DNA from: Pseudoduganella violacea
GTDB lineage: Bacteria; Pseudomonadota; Gammaproteobacteria; Burkholderiales; Burkholderiaceae_D
Reading direction: 5' to 3'
DNA length: 64,000 bases
Assembly: GCF_014191875.1 (NCBI RefSeq)
Contig: NZ_JACHXD010000006.1
Span: 208,955-272,954 of the forward strand
In this document: positions 1 through 8,517 of the stretch, piece by piece
Numbering within the stretch: position 1 is the first letter of the stretch
Layout: each line of letters opens with the position of its first letter
Made by a program: the position numbers and the translations under genes
The notes under the pieces: generated by a model
The model's database searches: none
What the model was told of the DNA's origin: nothing
Seen by the model: only the letters and a program-made list of their open reading frames with translations

Positions 1-2
1 TG

Positions 3-305
3 ACCTTCTCGGTGCCGCTGGAAACGCTGAGCGACCGCGACCGCAAATACATCAAGGACTTCGACGGCACGTTCGACCTGTGGATTGCCGCCGACGGCAC
101 GCCGCTGGCCAGCCACACCCTGGTCAACGGTTCGGGCCGCGCCTTCGTCGTGGTCGGCTTCGACTTCCGCCAGGAGGAAGACGCCGTGTATGGCGTGTCC
201 GGCGACCGCCTGCTGATGCTGCGCCGTGACAGCAAGCGCAAGCAGTCCGGCGGCGGCGACAAGAGCGATGAGCGCGTGGTCAAGACCTTGCAGCCGACGG
301 CCTGA
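3..305 (+). CDS. C-terminal part of an unknown protein (left edge)
   Basis: The reading frame is open from the first bases of the window to a TGA at 303-305, so this is the tail of a gene that begins outside. The visible part (about 100 residues) is hydrophilic, mixes short beta-like stretches (AFVVVGFDF, RLLMLRR) with acidic residues and ends in a Lys/Asp-rich tail. There is no membrane segment and no motif I recognise. A GTG at 12 could serve as an internal start, but no ribosome binding site can be judged. Function unknown. Confidence 0.55.
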   Translation, partial: TFSVPLETLSDRDRKYIKDFDGTFDLWIAADGTPLASHTLVNGSGRAFVVVGFDFRQEEDAVYGVSGDRLLMLRRDSKRKQSGGGDKSDERVVKTLQPTA

Positions 306-397
306 TTTATTTCGGCAAGTGTGAGTATTGGATAGATAGTTTCTGCCTGCCGCTCTTTACCATGTCGCTTTTTCAAGCTTATTGAAAGGTCAATGAC

Positions 398-3300
398 ATG
401 GTTCTGAAATCGCTCTGCCGCGCCATGGCGGCGGCATTCCTGGGCGGCCTGCTGGCCGTTCCGGCGCTGGCGCAGATGCCGGGGCCGGTAAAAACCGAGC
501 ATCCGCGCTTGCTGGCAAGCCAGTCCGACATCCAGCAGCTGCGGGACTCGATCATGCAAGGCGAGTTTCCCAGCGAAGGCGGCAGCATCACGGTCACTTT
601 CACGTCCCAGTTGATCAAGCCGGCGGACGACGCCTACGCCATCCTGTTCGGCGCTTATGAGGGGCCGGGTGGCGACCGCCTGTTCATCCGGCACGTCGAA
701 AGTGCGTCCGAAGCCACGGCACGTTTCCAGGCCGGCATGATCCGCGCCAACGGCACCGCGATCGGCGCCATGAGCTTCGCCGCCAAGCCGGACGCGAACG
801 GCAATATCACCGTGGTGTTCAAGTGGAATAAGGCTGCGGGCACCGCCTCCGCCTCGCAGAACGGGAATCTGCTGTTCAGTGTGAGCAACAATGCCGATGT
901 GAAGGCTTGGTCGCCCAAGCGCAATAACTTCCTCTTCGGCCCCCGGATTGGCGAGCAGATCAAGTTTGTGGAAGTCCAGGATGCGCAAGGCAAGAGCGTG
1001 CACCAGGCCAGCGGCATCGATTACGATTTGCACGGCAGCCTGACTTCGCTCTACATCACCGCTGACAAGATGCCGGGCTGGCTGGCCGCCTGCTCGTCCA
1101 CTGACCTGACGGGAGCAGGCGTCTGCAATGTCGCCACGGCCGGGCGCAATGTGCTGATCGAGACGGCCAAGAATCTGTCGCTGGCGTACAAGCTGTCGGA
1201 CAATCCCAACCATCTGACGGCCGCCAAGGCCTATGCCGACCGGGTGTTGAAAGCGCCCGTCAGCAATGGCGGCGAATGGTCGATGAGCTCGCGCGTGGGC
1301 GCCCTCGGCGTGCTGTATGACTGGCTGTATCTGGATCTGGGGCCGCAAGCGGTGGCCGGTGATGCGGCGCGGCGCAGCTATAACCAGGTCTTTGCCGACA
1401 CGATCAAGGCCACCGTCGCCAGTAGCGTGCCGGAGAAGGACAATCTGGTCGACTCCACCTGTGGCCACGGCAACACGTTCTCGGCCAGCCGATTCGATTG
1501 CGAAGTCGAGCCGGTCTACGAAAACTGGAGTCCCGCTTCGGGCAAGCCGAGCATCTCGGCGCTCTATCTCACCGGGCATAATATGAGCGCCGTCAGCGGC
1601 ATGGCCATGGGACTGCTGGCGATTGCCGACACGCATACGGAAGTGCTGCCCATGCTGAACACGGCGTACAAGCATTTCCAGTATGGTTTTGTGCGGGCGC
1701 GCGAGCAGGTATCGGTGGACGGCGGCAACCATGTCGGCTATGGCTACAACGCCTCGGGTGAGGTGGCCGAGCGCCTGCACATCTGGCGCAAGGCGCTGGC
1801 GACCGATAGCGCCACCGAGGTGCTGAAGGCGGACTGGCTGCCCAAGATGATCTATCCCTTCATCTACGGCCAGCGGCATGACAACACCTTCCCCGCGCGC
1901 GGCGACGTCTTCACCTTCAATGCCGGTTTCGGCAATCTGGCGGCGTTGGCCTTGAGCGCCGCCGCCCTCGGGAATGATCCGGTTGCCATGGGCTATTACC
2001 AGAATCAGATCAAGCCGGTGCGCCAGCGCAGCGAACGGATTCCCTTGCTATGGGAGCGCATGCTCTATCCCGCCACGGTTGCGCCGGCCGGCGTCGAAAG
2101 CCTGGAATTGGCGCGCCATTTCCGCACCGCCGGTTTCGTGACCATGCGCGACAGCTGGGATTTTGCCCAGGCGGCCATGCTCGATTTCAAATCGACCTCC
2201 TTCATCAGCGAGAACCACCACCACATGGACCAGAACAGCTTCTCGCTGAACTACAAAGCGCCGCTGTTGCTGGACGCCGGCCAGTACGACGAATACAACA
2301 CCCCGCACTGGTGGAACTACTATACCCGCACCGTCGCGCATAACAGCATCCTGGTCTTCGATAAAACCGAGGTTTTCAAGAGCGATAAGGATGCGCTGTT
2401 GAGCAACGACGGCGGCCAGTCGCTGGGCGGCCGCTCGCGCTACCCGACGCTGGAACAATTGAAGGAAGGGCAGTCGCATTGGCTGCAGGGCGTGACCGCT
2501 TTCGAAAACGGCGACAGTTACAGCTACACGGCGGGCAATGCCAGCCGCGCCTATTCGGCCAACAAGCTGGAGCAGGAAAACGGCTTCCTGCGCCATGTGC
2601 TGTTCCTGCGCGATCCGGCGCGCCGCTACGACGCCGCCAAGGCCAAGCCGATTATCCTGGTCTTCGACAGCGTGCGCACCAAGAACGGCCTGGCCGCCAC
2701 CTCCCTGCTGCAGGCGGCGAACAAGCCGGCCAGCAATGCCGGCGAAGCCGATGAAGGCAATGGCCGCACCGCGCTGGCTTTCGCCGATAGCGCGGAGCGC
2801 CGCACCACCATCCGCAACGGCGGCGGCATGGTGACGGTGGAAACCTTGTTGCCGGAGCAGGCGCGCGTGGTGCGGGTCGGCCTGAACGCCAACGAGAGCG
2901 GCCAGTGCCGGCAAGCGCCGCTGAAGGATGAAACGGCGCCGGTGTTCAGCAATGATTGCCGCTATCTGGTGCAATACCCGGTGGGGAACGGTCAATTCGC
3001 CTGGTATAACTACCCCAACGATCCCAGCAAGGTCAATGTGCAGAAGGCCGATGCCGGCGGCTGGCGCCTGGAAATTTCCCCCCTCACCGCGCCCGCCGCC
3101 GGCCAGGCGCAGTACTTCCTCAACGTCCTGAATGTGGCCGACAACGATGGGCAAAGCGGCCCGGTCAACCGCTCGGTGGCCAGGCGCCTGAACCGCGTCA
3201 ACGAGGCAACCGAGGCGGTGCTGATTCAGGACCGGCTGATGGTCTTGTTCAACCGCGGCGTCGCGCCGGTTGGCGCCTACGGCTGGACGTCGGCCAGTGG

Positions 3301-3463
3301 CTATAGCGAAATCCTGGCAACCGGCCTGAAAAAGAATGCCGCCTATGTCTGCCGCCGCCAGAGCAAGGACGGCGTCTACGTCTACAAGGTGGAGGAGAGC
3401 GCGGACAGTGCTGCCCGCAACAGTTCAGGCGAAGGTGTGCTGAGCTGCACGGCACAGGGCTGA
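398..3463 (+). CDS. Secreted heparinase II/III family polysaccharide lyase with inserted sandwich-like segment
   Basis: 1021 residues. A Sec signal peptide (residues 1-26, ending PALAQ) implies export. The mature protein opens with HPRLLASQSDIQQLR, the usual entry of heparinase II/III-type lyases into their alpha/alpha toroid. About residues 50-205 then look like an inserted beta-sandwich (LamG-like; fold inferred), after which the helical toroid runs to about residue 540. The C-terminal heparinase II/III domain carries a His cluster (ENHHHMDQNSF) and a TVAHNS motif. The family cleaves uronic-acid polysaccharides by beta-elimination; the substrate here cannot be told. The start is ATG 398, preceded by AAAGGTC; the ATG six bases earlier is in another frame and stops at once. 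It ends 16 bp before a bidirectional terminator facing sodB. Confidence 0.85.
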   Translation: MVLKSLCRAMAAAFLGGLLAVPALAQMPGPVKTEHPRLLASQSDIQQLRDSIMQGEFPSEGGSITVTFTSQLIKPADDAYAILFGAYEGPGGDRLFIRHVESASEATARFQAGMIRANGTAIGAMSFAAKPDANGNITVVFKWNKAAGTASASQNGNLLFSVSNNADVKAWSPKRNNFLFGPRIGEQIKFVEVQDAQGKSVHQASGIDYDLHGSLTSLYITADKMPGWLAACSSTDLTGAGVCNVATAGRNVLIETAKNLSLAYKLSDNPNHLTAAKAYADRVLKAPVSNGGEWSMSSRVGALGVLYDWLYLDLGPQAVAGDAARRSYNQVFADTIKATVASSVPEKDNLVDSTCGHGNTFSASRFDCEVEPVYENWSPASGKPSISALYLTGHNMSAVSGMAMGLLAIADTHTEVLPMLNTAYKHFQYGFVRAREQVSVDGGNHVGYGYNASGEVAERLHIWRKALATDSATEVLKADWLPKMIYPFIYGQRHDNTFPARGDVFTFNAGFGNLAALALSAAALGNDPVAMGYYQNQIKPVRQRSERIPLLWERMLYPATVAPAGVESLELARHFRTAGFVTMRDSWDFAQAAMLDFKSTSFISENHHHMDQNSFSLNYKAPLLLDAGQYDEYNTPHWWNYYTRTVAHNSILVFDKTEVFKSDKDALLSNDGGQSLGGRSRYPTLEQLKEGQSHWLQGVTAFENGDSYSYTAGNASRAYSANKLEQENGFLRHVLFLRDPARRYDAAKAKPIILVFDSVRTKNGLAATSLLQAANKPASNAGEADEGNGRTALAFADSAERRTTIRNGGGMVTVETLLPEQARVVRVGLNANESGQCRQAPLKDETAPVFSNDCRYLVQYPVGNGQFAWYNYPNDPSKVNVQKADAGGWRLEISPLTAPAAGQAQYFLNVLNVADNDGQSGPVNRSVARRLNRVNEATEAVLIQDRLMVLFNRGVAPVGAYGWTSASGYSEILATGLKKNAAYVCRRQSKDGVYVYKVEESADSAARNSSGEGVLSCTAQG

Positions 3464-3478
3464 AACCTGCGCTGAAAT

Positions 3479-3508
3479 AAAGAAAGCCCGCAATTGCGGG
3501 CTTTCTTT
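3479..3508. terminator. Bidirectional terminator between convergent genes
   Basis: A perfect 30-bp palindrome: the arm AAAGAAAGCCCGCAA is followed directly by its reverse complement. The A-rich and T-rich ends make it a Rho-independent terminator in both directions, which suits its place between the lyase gene and the convergent sodB. Confidence 0.9.
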
Positions 3509-3528
3509 GGTGCGGACCAGAACTAGGC

Positions 3529-4107
3529 TCAGGCGAAGTTCTTGGCCACGAAGTCCCAGTTCACCAGGTTCCAGAAGGTTTCCACGTACTTCGGACGGGC
3601 GTTGCGGTAGTCCACGTAGTAAGCGTGTTCCCACACGTCGCAGGTCAGCAGCGGCTTGTCGGTGGTGGTCAGCGGGGTGGCGGCGTTGGAGGTGTTCACG
3701 ATGTCGACCGAACCGTCGGCCTTTTTCACCAGCCAGGTCCAGCCGGAACCGAAGTTGCCGACACAGGACTTGGTGAAGGCTTCCTTGAACGCGTCGAAGG
3801 AACCCCATTTGGCGTTGATGGCGTCAGCCACGGCGCCCGTTGGCGCGCCGCCGGCGTTCGGCGCCATGCAGTTCCAGTAGAAAGTGTGGTTCCAGACCTG
3901 GGCGGAATTGTTGAAGATGCCGCCGGAGGATTTCTTCACGATCTCTTCCAGGGACAGGTTCTCGAACTCGGTGCCTTTGATCAGGTTGTTCAGATTGGTG
4001 ACATAAGCCTGGTGGTGCTTACCATAGTGGAACTCCAGCGTTTCCTTGGAGATGTGTGGTTGCAGCGCATCCATTGCATACGGCAGAGGTGGCAGGGTAT
4101 GTTCCAT
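3529..4107 (-). CDS. sodB: Superoxide dismutase [Fe]
   Basis: 192 residues, the normal length for cytoplasmic Fe-SOD. It disproportionates superoxide to oxygen and hydrogen peroxide. The four metal ligands are at the expected places: His27 (LEFHYGKHH), His74 (VWNHTFYW), Asp157 and His161 (DVWEHAYY). The FGSGW motif (residues 119-123) and the absence of a signal peptide also fit the cytoplasmic iron enzyme. The start ATG at 4107 follows AAGGAATG on the minus strand. It is transcribed away from the carbohydrate locus. An AGACG/CGTCT inverted repeat at 4128-4140 lies in its upstream region and may be regulatory. Confidence 0.97.
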   Translation of the reverse strand: MEHTLPPLPYAMDALQPHISKETLEFHYGKHHQAYVTNLNNLIKGTEFENLSLEEIVKKSSGGIFNNSAQVWNHTFYWNCMAPNAGGAPTGAVADAINAKWGSFDAFKEAFTKSCVGNFGSGWTWLVKKADGSVDIVNTSNAATPLTTTDKPLLTCDVWEHAYYVDYRNARPKYVETFWNLVNWDFVAKNFA

Positions 4108-4200
4108 TTGTCATTCCTTATTAGTTAAGACGGTACGTCTGTTTTTTGGCGAAACGGTCATTATTGTAAACGCTAAGCCGCGAGCCTGCTCGCCGGCGTG

Positions 4201-5199
4201 TCAGCGGCGGCGCGTGGTTTCGCGCACCACCAGCTCCAGCGGCGGAATGGCCGCCTGCGCCGGCTCGCCATTGATCAGGCGCAGCAGCGAGTGGGTGGCG
4301 ATGCGGCCCATATCATATAAGGGCTGGCGGATGGTCGTCAGCGGCGGCGTCGTATAGGCGGAGCCGGGCAGATCGTCGAAACCGACCAGGGAAACGTCGT
4401 CCGGCACGCGGATGCCCTTGCGGTAGAGGCAGAGCCGCACGCCATAGGCGCTCAGGTCGTTGGCGGCGAAGACGGCCGTGAACTGTTGCTGGCTGTCGAG
4501 CAGGTGGCTGGCCGCCAGCAGGCCGCTGTTCTCATGGAAGTTGCCTTGCACGATAAGGCGCGGATCGGCCTTGATGCCCGCTTCCTCGAGCGCGCGGCGG
4601 TAGCCTTGCAGGCGCTCGGCCGCATCGACATTGTCTTCCGGTCCGCAGACGAAGGCGATGCGGCGGTGGCCCAATTCCAGCAGATGGCGCATGGCCAGCC
4701 AGGCGCCGTACTCGTTATCGAGCTTGAAGCCGAGCGCATGGCCGGTCTTCAGCGCGCGCCCGGTGGACACGATGGGACGCTGCCGGGCGAACTGCAGCAC
4801 CGCCTCGTCGGCCATGCGGCCCGAGAGCAGGATGATGCCGTCGACCTTGCGCGCCAGCAGCAGGCGGATGCGCGCGGCCTCCTCCTGCGCATCCCAGTGG
4901 CCGCTGACGATGACCGAGGCATAGCCGGTGTCTTTCAGGCCGTCATCCACGCCGCGCAGGGTCTCGTCGAAGAAGGGCGAAGAGATATCCTGCACCACGA
5001 TGCCGATGGTATGCGAGCGGCCCTTTTTCAAGCCCTGGGCCATCTGGTTCGGCGCGAAGCCGGTGCGGGCGATCGCCGCCATCACCGCCTGGCGCTTCTC
5101 ATCCGACACCTTGGCCGTGCCGTTCAGGATGCGCGACACCGTTGAAGGCGACACCCCCGCCTCGCGCGCCACGTCCAGCAAGGTGCTGGGGGAAGCCAT
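4201..5199 (-). CDS. LacI family transcriptional regulator of the glycoside locus
   Basis: 332 residues from ATG 5199. The N-terminus is a classic LacI helix-turn-helix (TLLDVAREAGVSPSTVSRILNG) followed by a periplasmic-binding-protein-like effector domain from about residue 50 (HTIGIVVQDISSPFF). In-frame ATGs at 5229 and 5211 exist, but the first lies inside the operator at 5228-5243 and the extra residues are not part of the fold, so 5199 is preferred. It is divergent from the ABC transporter operon. The same 16-bp palindrome stands before both transcription units, so it probably represses both and itself, with release by a glycoside. The ligand is inferred from the neighbours. Confidence 0.9.
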   Translation of the reverse strand: MASPSTLLDVAREAGVSPSTVSRILNGTAKVSDEKRQAVMAAIARTGFAPNQMAQGLKKGRSHTIGIVVQDISSPFFDETLRGVDDGLKDTGYASVIVSGHWDAQEEAARIRLLLARKVDGIILLSGRMADEAVLQFARQRPIVSTGRALKTGHALGFKLDNEYGAWLAMRHLLELGHRRIAFVCGPEDNVDAAERLQGYRRALEEAGIKADPRLIVQGNFHENSGLLAASHLLDSQQQFTAVFAANDLSAYGVRLCLYRKGIRVPDDVSLVGFDDLPGSAYTTPPLTTIRQPLYDMGRIATHSLLRLINGEPAQAAIPPLELVVRETTRRR

Positions 5200-5227
5200 A
5201 CCGTCATCCATCCAATGCCATCCAATC

Positions 5228-5243
5228 ATGAAAACCTTTTCAT
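5228..5243. promoter_or_regulatory. LacI-type operator before the regulator gene
   Basis: ATGAAAACCTTTTCAT is a 16-bp palindrome broken only at the centre. It differs by one base from the operator at 5342-5357. The position, just upstream of the preferred lacI-family start, suggests autoregulation. Confidence 0.75.
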
Positions 5244-5302
5244 TTCTAGCCTACCACGTTTGCCTTGCCGCCGGGGGGCGTGGCCGGATTGCGACGAAGG
5301 AG

Positions 5303-5331
5303 TTGACTTCTTTTTAAGCAGGGTGTTAAAT
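5303..5331 (+). promoter_or_regulatory. Sigma-70 promoter of the glycoside transport operon
   Basis: TTGACT (5303-5308, five of six matches to the -35 consensus), a 17-bp spacer, then TTAAAT (5326-5331, four of six matches to -10). The operator at 5342-5357 begins 10 bp downstream, overlapping the expected transcription start, a typical repression geometry. Confidence 0.6.
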
Positions 5332-5341
5332 GGCTGCACTT

Positions 5342-5357
5342 ATGAAAACGTTTTCAT
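5342..5357. promoter_or_regulatory. LacI-type operator before the transport operon
   Basis: ATGAAAACGTTTTCAT is a perfect 16-bp palindrome with the central CG typical of LacI/GalR operators. It sits between the putative promoter and the binding-protein start and matches the site before the regulator gene at 15 of 16 positions. Confidence 0.8.
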
Positions 5358-5389
5358 GAAAAGAAAACGCCCACAACGGAGACAACTTG

Positions 5390-6631
5390 ATGAAGCATCG
5401 GATTTTTGCCGCTGCGCTGCTGGCCGGCTTGTCGGCGGGCGTGGGCGCGGCGTCTGGCGCGCTGACCGTGGCGTCTTTTCCCGATCTGGACCGGGCCGTG
5501 AAGACGGCGCTGCCGCTGTGGCAGAAGACCCACCCGGAGATCCCGGTGAAGCTGGTCAGCCTGCAGATCGAGGATCACCATAATTCCATGACCACGGCGC
5601 TGGCGGCCGGCGCGCGCCTGCCGGACGTGATGGCGATCGACTTCGGCTATATCGGCATCTTCGCCGAATCGAAAGGGCTGGAGGACTTGCTGCAGGCGCC
5701 CTACGGCGCGGGCCAGTACCGCAAGCAGTTCGTGTCCTACACTTCGGCCCAGGCTACGGGCTCGCGCGGCAACCTGGCGGCGCTGCCGGCCGATATCGGC
5801 CCGGGCCTGCTGTTCTACCGCAAGGATCTGCTGGACAAGGCGGGCGTGGGCGAGGCCGAACTGACCCGCTCCTGGGAATCGTATATCGAAGCGGGCAGGA
5901 AGCTGAAGGCGGCCACCGGCGTGTACCTGCTCTCGCGCGCCGCCGACCTGAAGGACATCTATATCCGCGCCAACCTGAAAGACGGCGAAGGCCTCTACTT
6001 CGGCGACAAGGGCAGGGTGCTGGTCGATACGCCGCGCTTCGCGCGCGCCTTCGAACTGGCGAAGGCCGCCCGCGCGGCCGGCATCGACGCCAAAACCGTG
6101 CTGTGGACCAGCGAATGGTCGGAAGGCTTCAAGCGCGACAAGGTCGCCAGCCAGATGATGGGTTCCTGGCTCAGCGGCCATTTGAGCAAATGGCTGGCGC
6201 CCGGGTCGGCCGGCAAATGGCGCGCGGCGCCGCTGCCGGGCGGCGCGCTCGCCTCTTACGGCGGCTCCTTCTACGCGATTCCGAAGAAGGCCGCCAACAA
6301 GGAGGCCGCCTGGGAGTTCATCAAGTTCATGACCATCAACAAGGAGGTGCAGCTGAACGCCCTGCGCGAGATCGCCGCCTACCCCGCGCTGACGGCAGCC
6401 CATGCCGACGCCGCCATGGACGAGGCCCAGCCTTATTTCGGCGGCCAGAAAACGCGGCTGCTGGCGCGCGACGCGGCGGCCCGCATCCCGGTGATTCGCG
6501 TCGACAAATACGACACCATGGCCAATGAAGTCGTCAACGCGGAACTGGACAAGGTGCTGGTGCAGAACAAGGACATCAAGACCGCGTTGCAGGATGCGAA
6601 GGACTTGATCGAACGCCGGGCGCGCCGCTGA
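5390..6631 (+). CDS. ABC sugar transporter, periplasmic binding protein
   Basis: 413 residues from ATG 5390; the TTG just before it is in frame but less likely. A signal peptide (about residues 1-23, ending GAASG) exports it to the periplasm. The mature part has the family-1 extracellular solute-binding layout: an early LTVASFPDLDRAVKTALPLWQKTHP segment, LPDVMAID near residue 80, and GSFYAIPKKAANKEAAWEFIKFM near 290, typical of CUT1 oligosaccharide binders. It begins the operon whose permeases, GH1 enzyme and ATPase follow. The ligand is probably a beta-glucoside or gluco-oligosaccharide, inferred from the GH1 gene. Confidence 0.9.
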   Translation: MKHRIFAAALLAGLSAGVGAASGALTVASFPDLDRAVKTALPLWQKTHPEIPVKLVSLQIEDHHNSMTTALAAGARLPDVMAIDFGYIGIFAESKGLEDLLQAPYGAGQYRKQFVSYTSAQATGSRGNLAALPADIGPGLLFYRKDLLDKAGVGEAELTRSWESYIEAGRKLKAATGVYLLSRAADLKDIYIRANLKDGEGLYFGDKGRVLVDTPRFARAFELAKAARAAGIDAKTVLWTSEWSEGFKRDKVASQMMGSWLSGHLSKWLAPGSAGKWRAAPLPGGALASYGGSFYAIPKKAANKEAAWEFIKFMTINKEVQLNALREIAAYPALTAAHADAAMDEAQPYFGGQKTRLLARDAAARIPVIRVDKYDTMANEVVNAELDKVLVQNKDIKTALQDAKDLIERRARR

Positions 6632-6660
6632 TGGCCCGTCCTCAGCCACAAGGAGAATCC

Positions 6661-7638
6661 ATGACTTCCCCCAGCCTGGCCCTGGACGGCGCCGTGCCGC
6701 GCCGGTCGCAGCGCCGCCGCTTCGACGCGAAGAAGTGGGCGCCGTATCTGTTCATCAGCCCCTTCTTCATCCTGTTCGGCGTTTTCAGCCTGTTCCCGCT
6801 GCTGTTCTCGGTCTACCTCTCGTTCAACCAGTGGGACGCGGCCAGCGGCATCACGGCCATGCAGTGGGTGGGGCTGGAGAATTACCGCTTCGCCCTGAAC
6901 GACCCCTGGCTGTGGAAATCGCTGGGCAATACGGTCTGGCTGGCGCTGGCCTCGGGCGTGCCGCAGCACCTGGTGGCGATCCCGCTGGCGGCCTATATCC
7001 ACCACGCCTTCCGCCGTTCGCGCAACGCGGTGATCGGCCTGTACTTCCTGCCCTTCATCACCTCCAGCGTGGCGATTGCCATGGTGTTCAACACCCTGTT
7101 CTCGCGCGAGTACGGCGAAATCAATCTGCTGCTGCGCGCCCTGTCCCAGATGCCGCTGCTGGGGGCACTGTTCCCCGCCGAGCCGATCGACTGGCTGAAT
7201 AGTTCGGATTTCATCAAGCCGGCCGTGGCCTTCGTCATCTTCTGGCGTTACCTGGGCTGGAATATCGTGCTGTATATCTCGGCCCTGCAAACCATTCCGC
7301 GCGACCTGTACGAAGCGGCCACCATCGACGGCGCCGGCAAGCTGCAGCAGTTCTGGCATATCACCTTGCCCCAGCTGCGGCCCATGATGTATCTGGCGGT
7401 GATGATGACCATCATCGGCAATCTGCAGATCTTCGAGGAACCCTTCATTCTCGCCGGCGAGTCGGGCGGGGCGGGGCAGGCGGCGCTGACGACCGCGATG
7501 TTCGTCTACCGCACCGCGTTTTCCACCGGCGACTTCGGCACCGCTTCCGCCATGTCCTGGCTGCTGTTCCTGTTTATCGCCGCCGCCAGCTGGGGCAACA
7601 GCCGCCTGTTCAACCGCAAGGAAGGAGGCGAGCGATGA
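6661..7638 (+). CDS. ABC sugar transporter permease (MalF/UgpA type)
   Basis: 325 residues. ATG 6661 follows the strong site AAGGAG and is chosen over the in-frame ATG 6631, which overlaps the previous stop. About six membrane segments are visible, starting with YLFISPFFILFGVFSLFPLLF. The inner-membrane EAA loop (YEAATIDGAGKLQQFWHITLPQL, near residue 220) is the contact for the ATPase. It forms the pore with the next permease, whose start overlaps this stop by 4 bp (ATGA), indicating translational coupling. Confidence 0.92.
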   Translation: MTSPSLALDGAVPRRSQRRRFDAKKWAPYLFISPFFILFGVFSLFPLLFSVYLSFNQWDAASGITAMQWVGLENYRFALNDPWLWKSLGNTVWLALASGVPQHLVAIPLAAYIHHAFRRSRNAVIGLYFLPFITSSVAIAMVFNTLFSREYGEINLLLRALSQMPLLGALFPAEPIDWLNSSDFIKPAVAFVIFWRYLGWNIVLYISALQTIPRDLYEAATIDGAGKLQQFWHITLPQLRPMMYLAVMMTIIGNLQIFEEPFILAGESGGAGQAALTTAMFVYRTAFSTGDFGTASAMSWLLFLFIAAASWGNSRLFNRKEGGER

Positions 7639-8510
7639 GCGCCGCCATGACTGCCGCCATGCCGCCGCGCATGCGCGACCTGAATCCGGCCCAGCGCGCC
7701 GCGCGCCTCGGCGCATGGCTGCTGGTCGGCACGGGCGCGCTGCTGATGATCATGCCCTTCTATTTCATGTTCGTCTTCGCCACCCATACCAGCGCCGAGA
7801 TCTACAGCTTCCCGCCGCCGGCCTGGTTCGGGCCGGACGCGCCGGGCAACCTGAAACTGCTGGAAGAGCGCCTGCCGTTCTGGCGCAATATCGGCGTCAG
7901 CCTGTACGTGGCCCTGATGCAGACCGGGCTGACCTTGTTCTTCTGCTCCCTGGCCGGCTACGCCTTCGCCATGTACGAGTTCCGCTTCAAAAAGCCGCTG
8001 TTCGCCCTGGTCATGGCCTCGATGATCATCCCGGCCTTCATGAATATGGTGCCGACCTTCATGCTGATGGACTTCATCGGCTGGCTCGATCAGCCGCGCG
8101 CCCTGTACGTGCCCGGCGCGGCGGGCGCGCTCGGCATCTTCTTGATGCGGCAATACATCGCCAGCGCCATTCCCAGGGAACTGGTGGAGGCTGCCCGCGT
8201 CGACGGCTGCGGCGAATTCGGCATCTACTGGCGCGTGGTGCTGCCGTTGGTGGGACCGGCCATGGGCACGCTGGGGCTGATCACCTTCATTAATTCCTGG
8301 AACAACTTCATCACGCCGCTGGTGGTGATGCGCTCCGTCGAAAACTACACGATTCCGCTGGCCCTGCGCAGCATGCAGGCGCCCAACGATACGGAGTGGG
8401 GCGCGCTGATGGTGGGCGCCGCCATTGCCGTGCTGCCGCTGCTGATCATGTTCATCATCTCGTCCCGTCGTCTGATCGAAGGGCTAACCCAAGGCGCCGT
8501 CAAAGGCTGA
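7635..8510 (+). CDS. ABC sugar transporter permease (MalG/UgpE type)
   Basis: 291 residues with about six membrane segments. The EAA loop (VEAARVDGCGEFGIYWRVVLPL, near residue 185) identifies a binding-protein-dependent permease of the MalG side. The SWNNFITPLVVM segment is characteristic of CUT1 MalG-like proteins. Its ATG overlaps the stop of the partner permease. The next gene, for the glucosidase, begins 7 bp after its stop. Confidence 0.92.
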   Translation: MSAAMTAAMPPRMRDLNPAQRAARLGAWLLVGTGALLMIMPFYFMFVFATHTSAEIYSFPPPAWFGPDAPGNLKLLEERLPFWRNIGVSLYVALMQTGLTLFFCSLAGYAFAMYEFRFKKPLFALVMASMIIPAFMNMVPTFMLMDFIGWLDQPRALYVPGAAGALGIFLMRQYIASAIPRELVEAARVDGCGEFGIYWRVVLPLVGPAMGTLGLITFINSWNNFITPLVVMRSVENYTIPLALRSMQAPNDTEWGALMVGAAIAVLPLLIMFIISSRRLIEGLTQGAVKG

Positions 8511-8517
8511 TCCAACC

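Noticed and set aside
4180-4193. Terminator for the LacI-family gene
   Set aside because: GCGAG/CTCGC can form a small stem, but no T-run follows on the minus strand.
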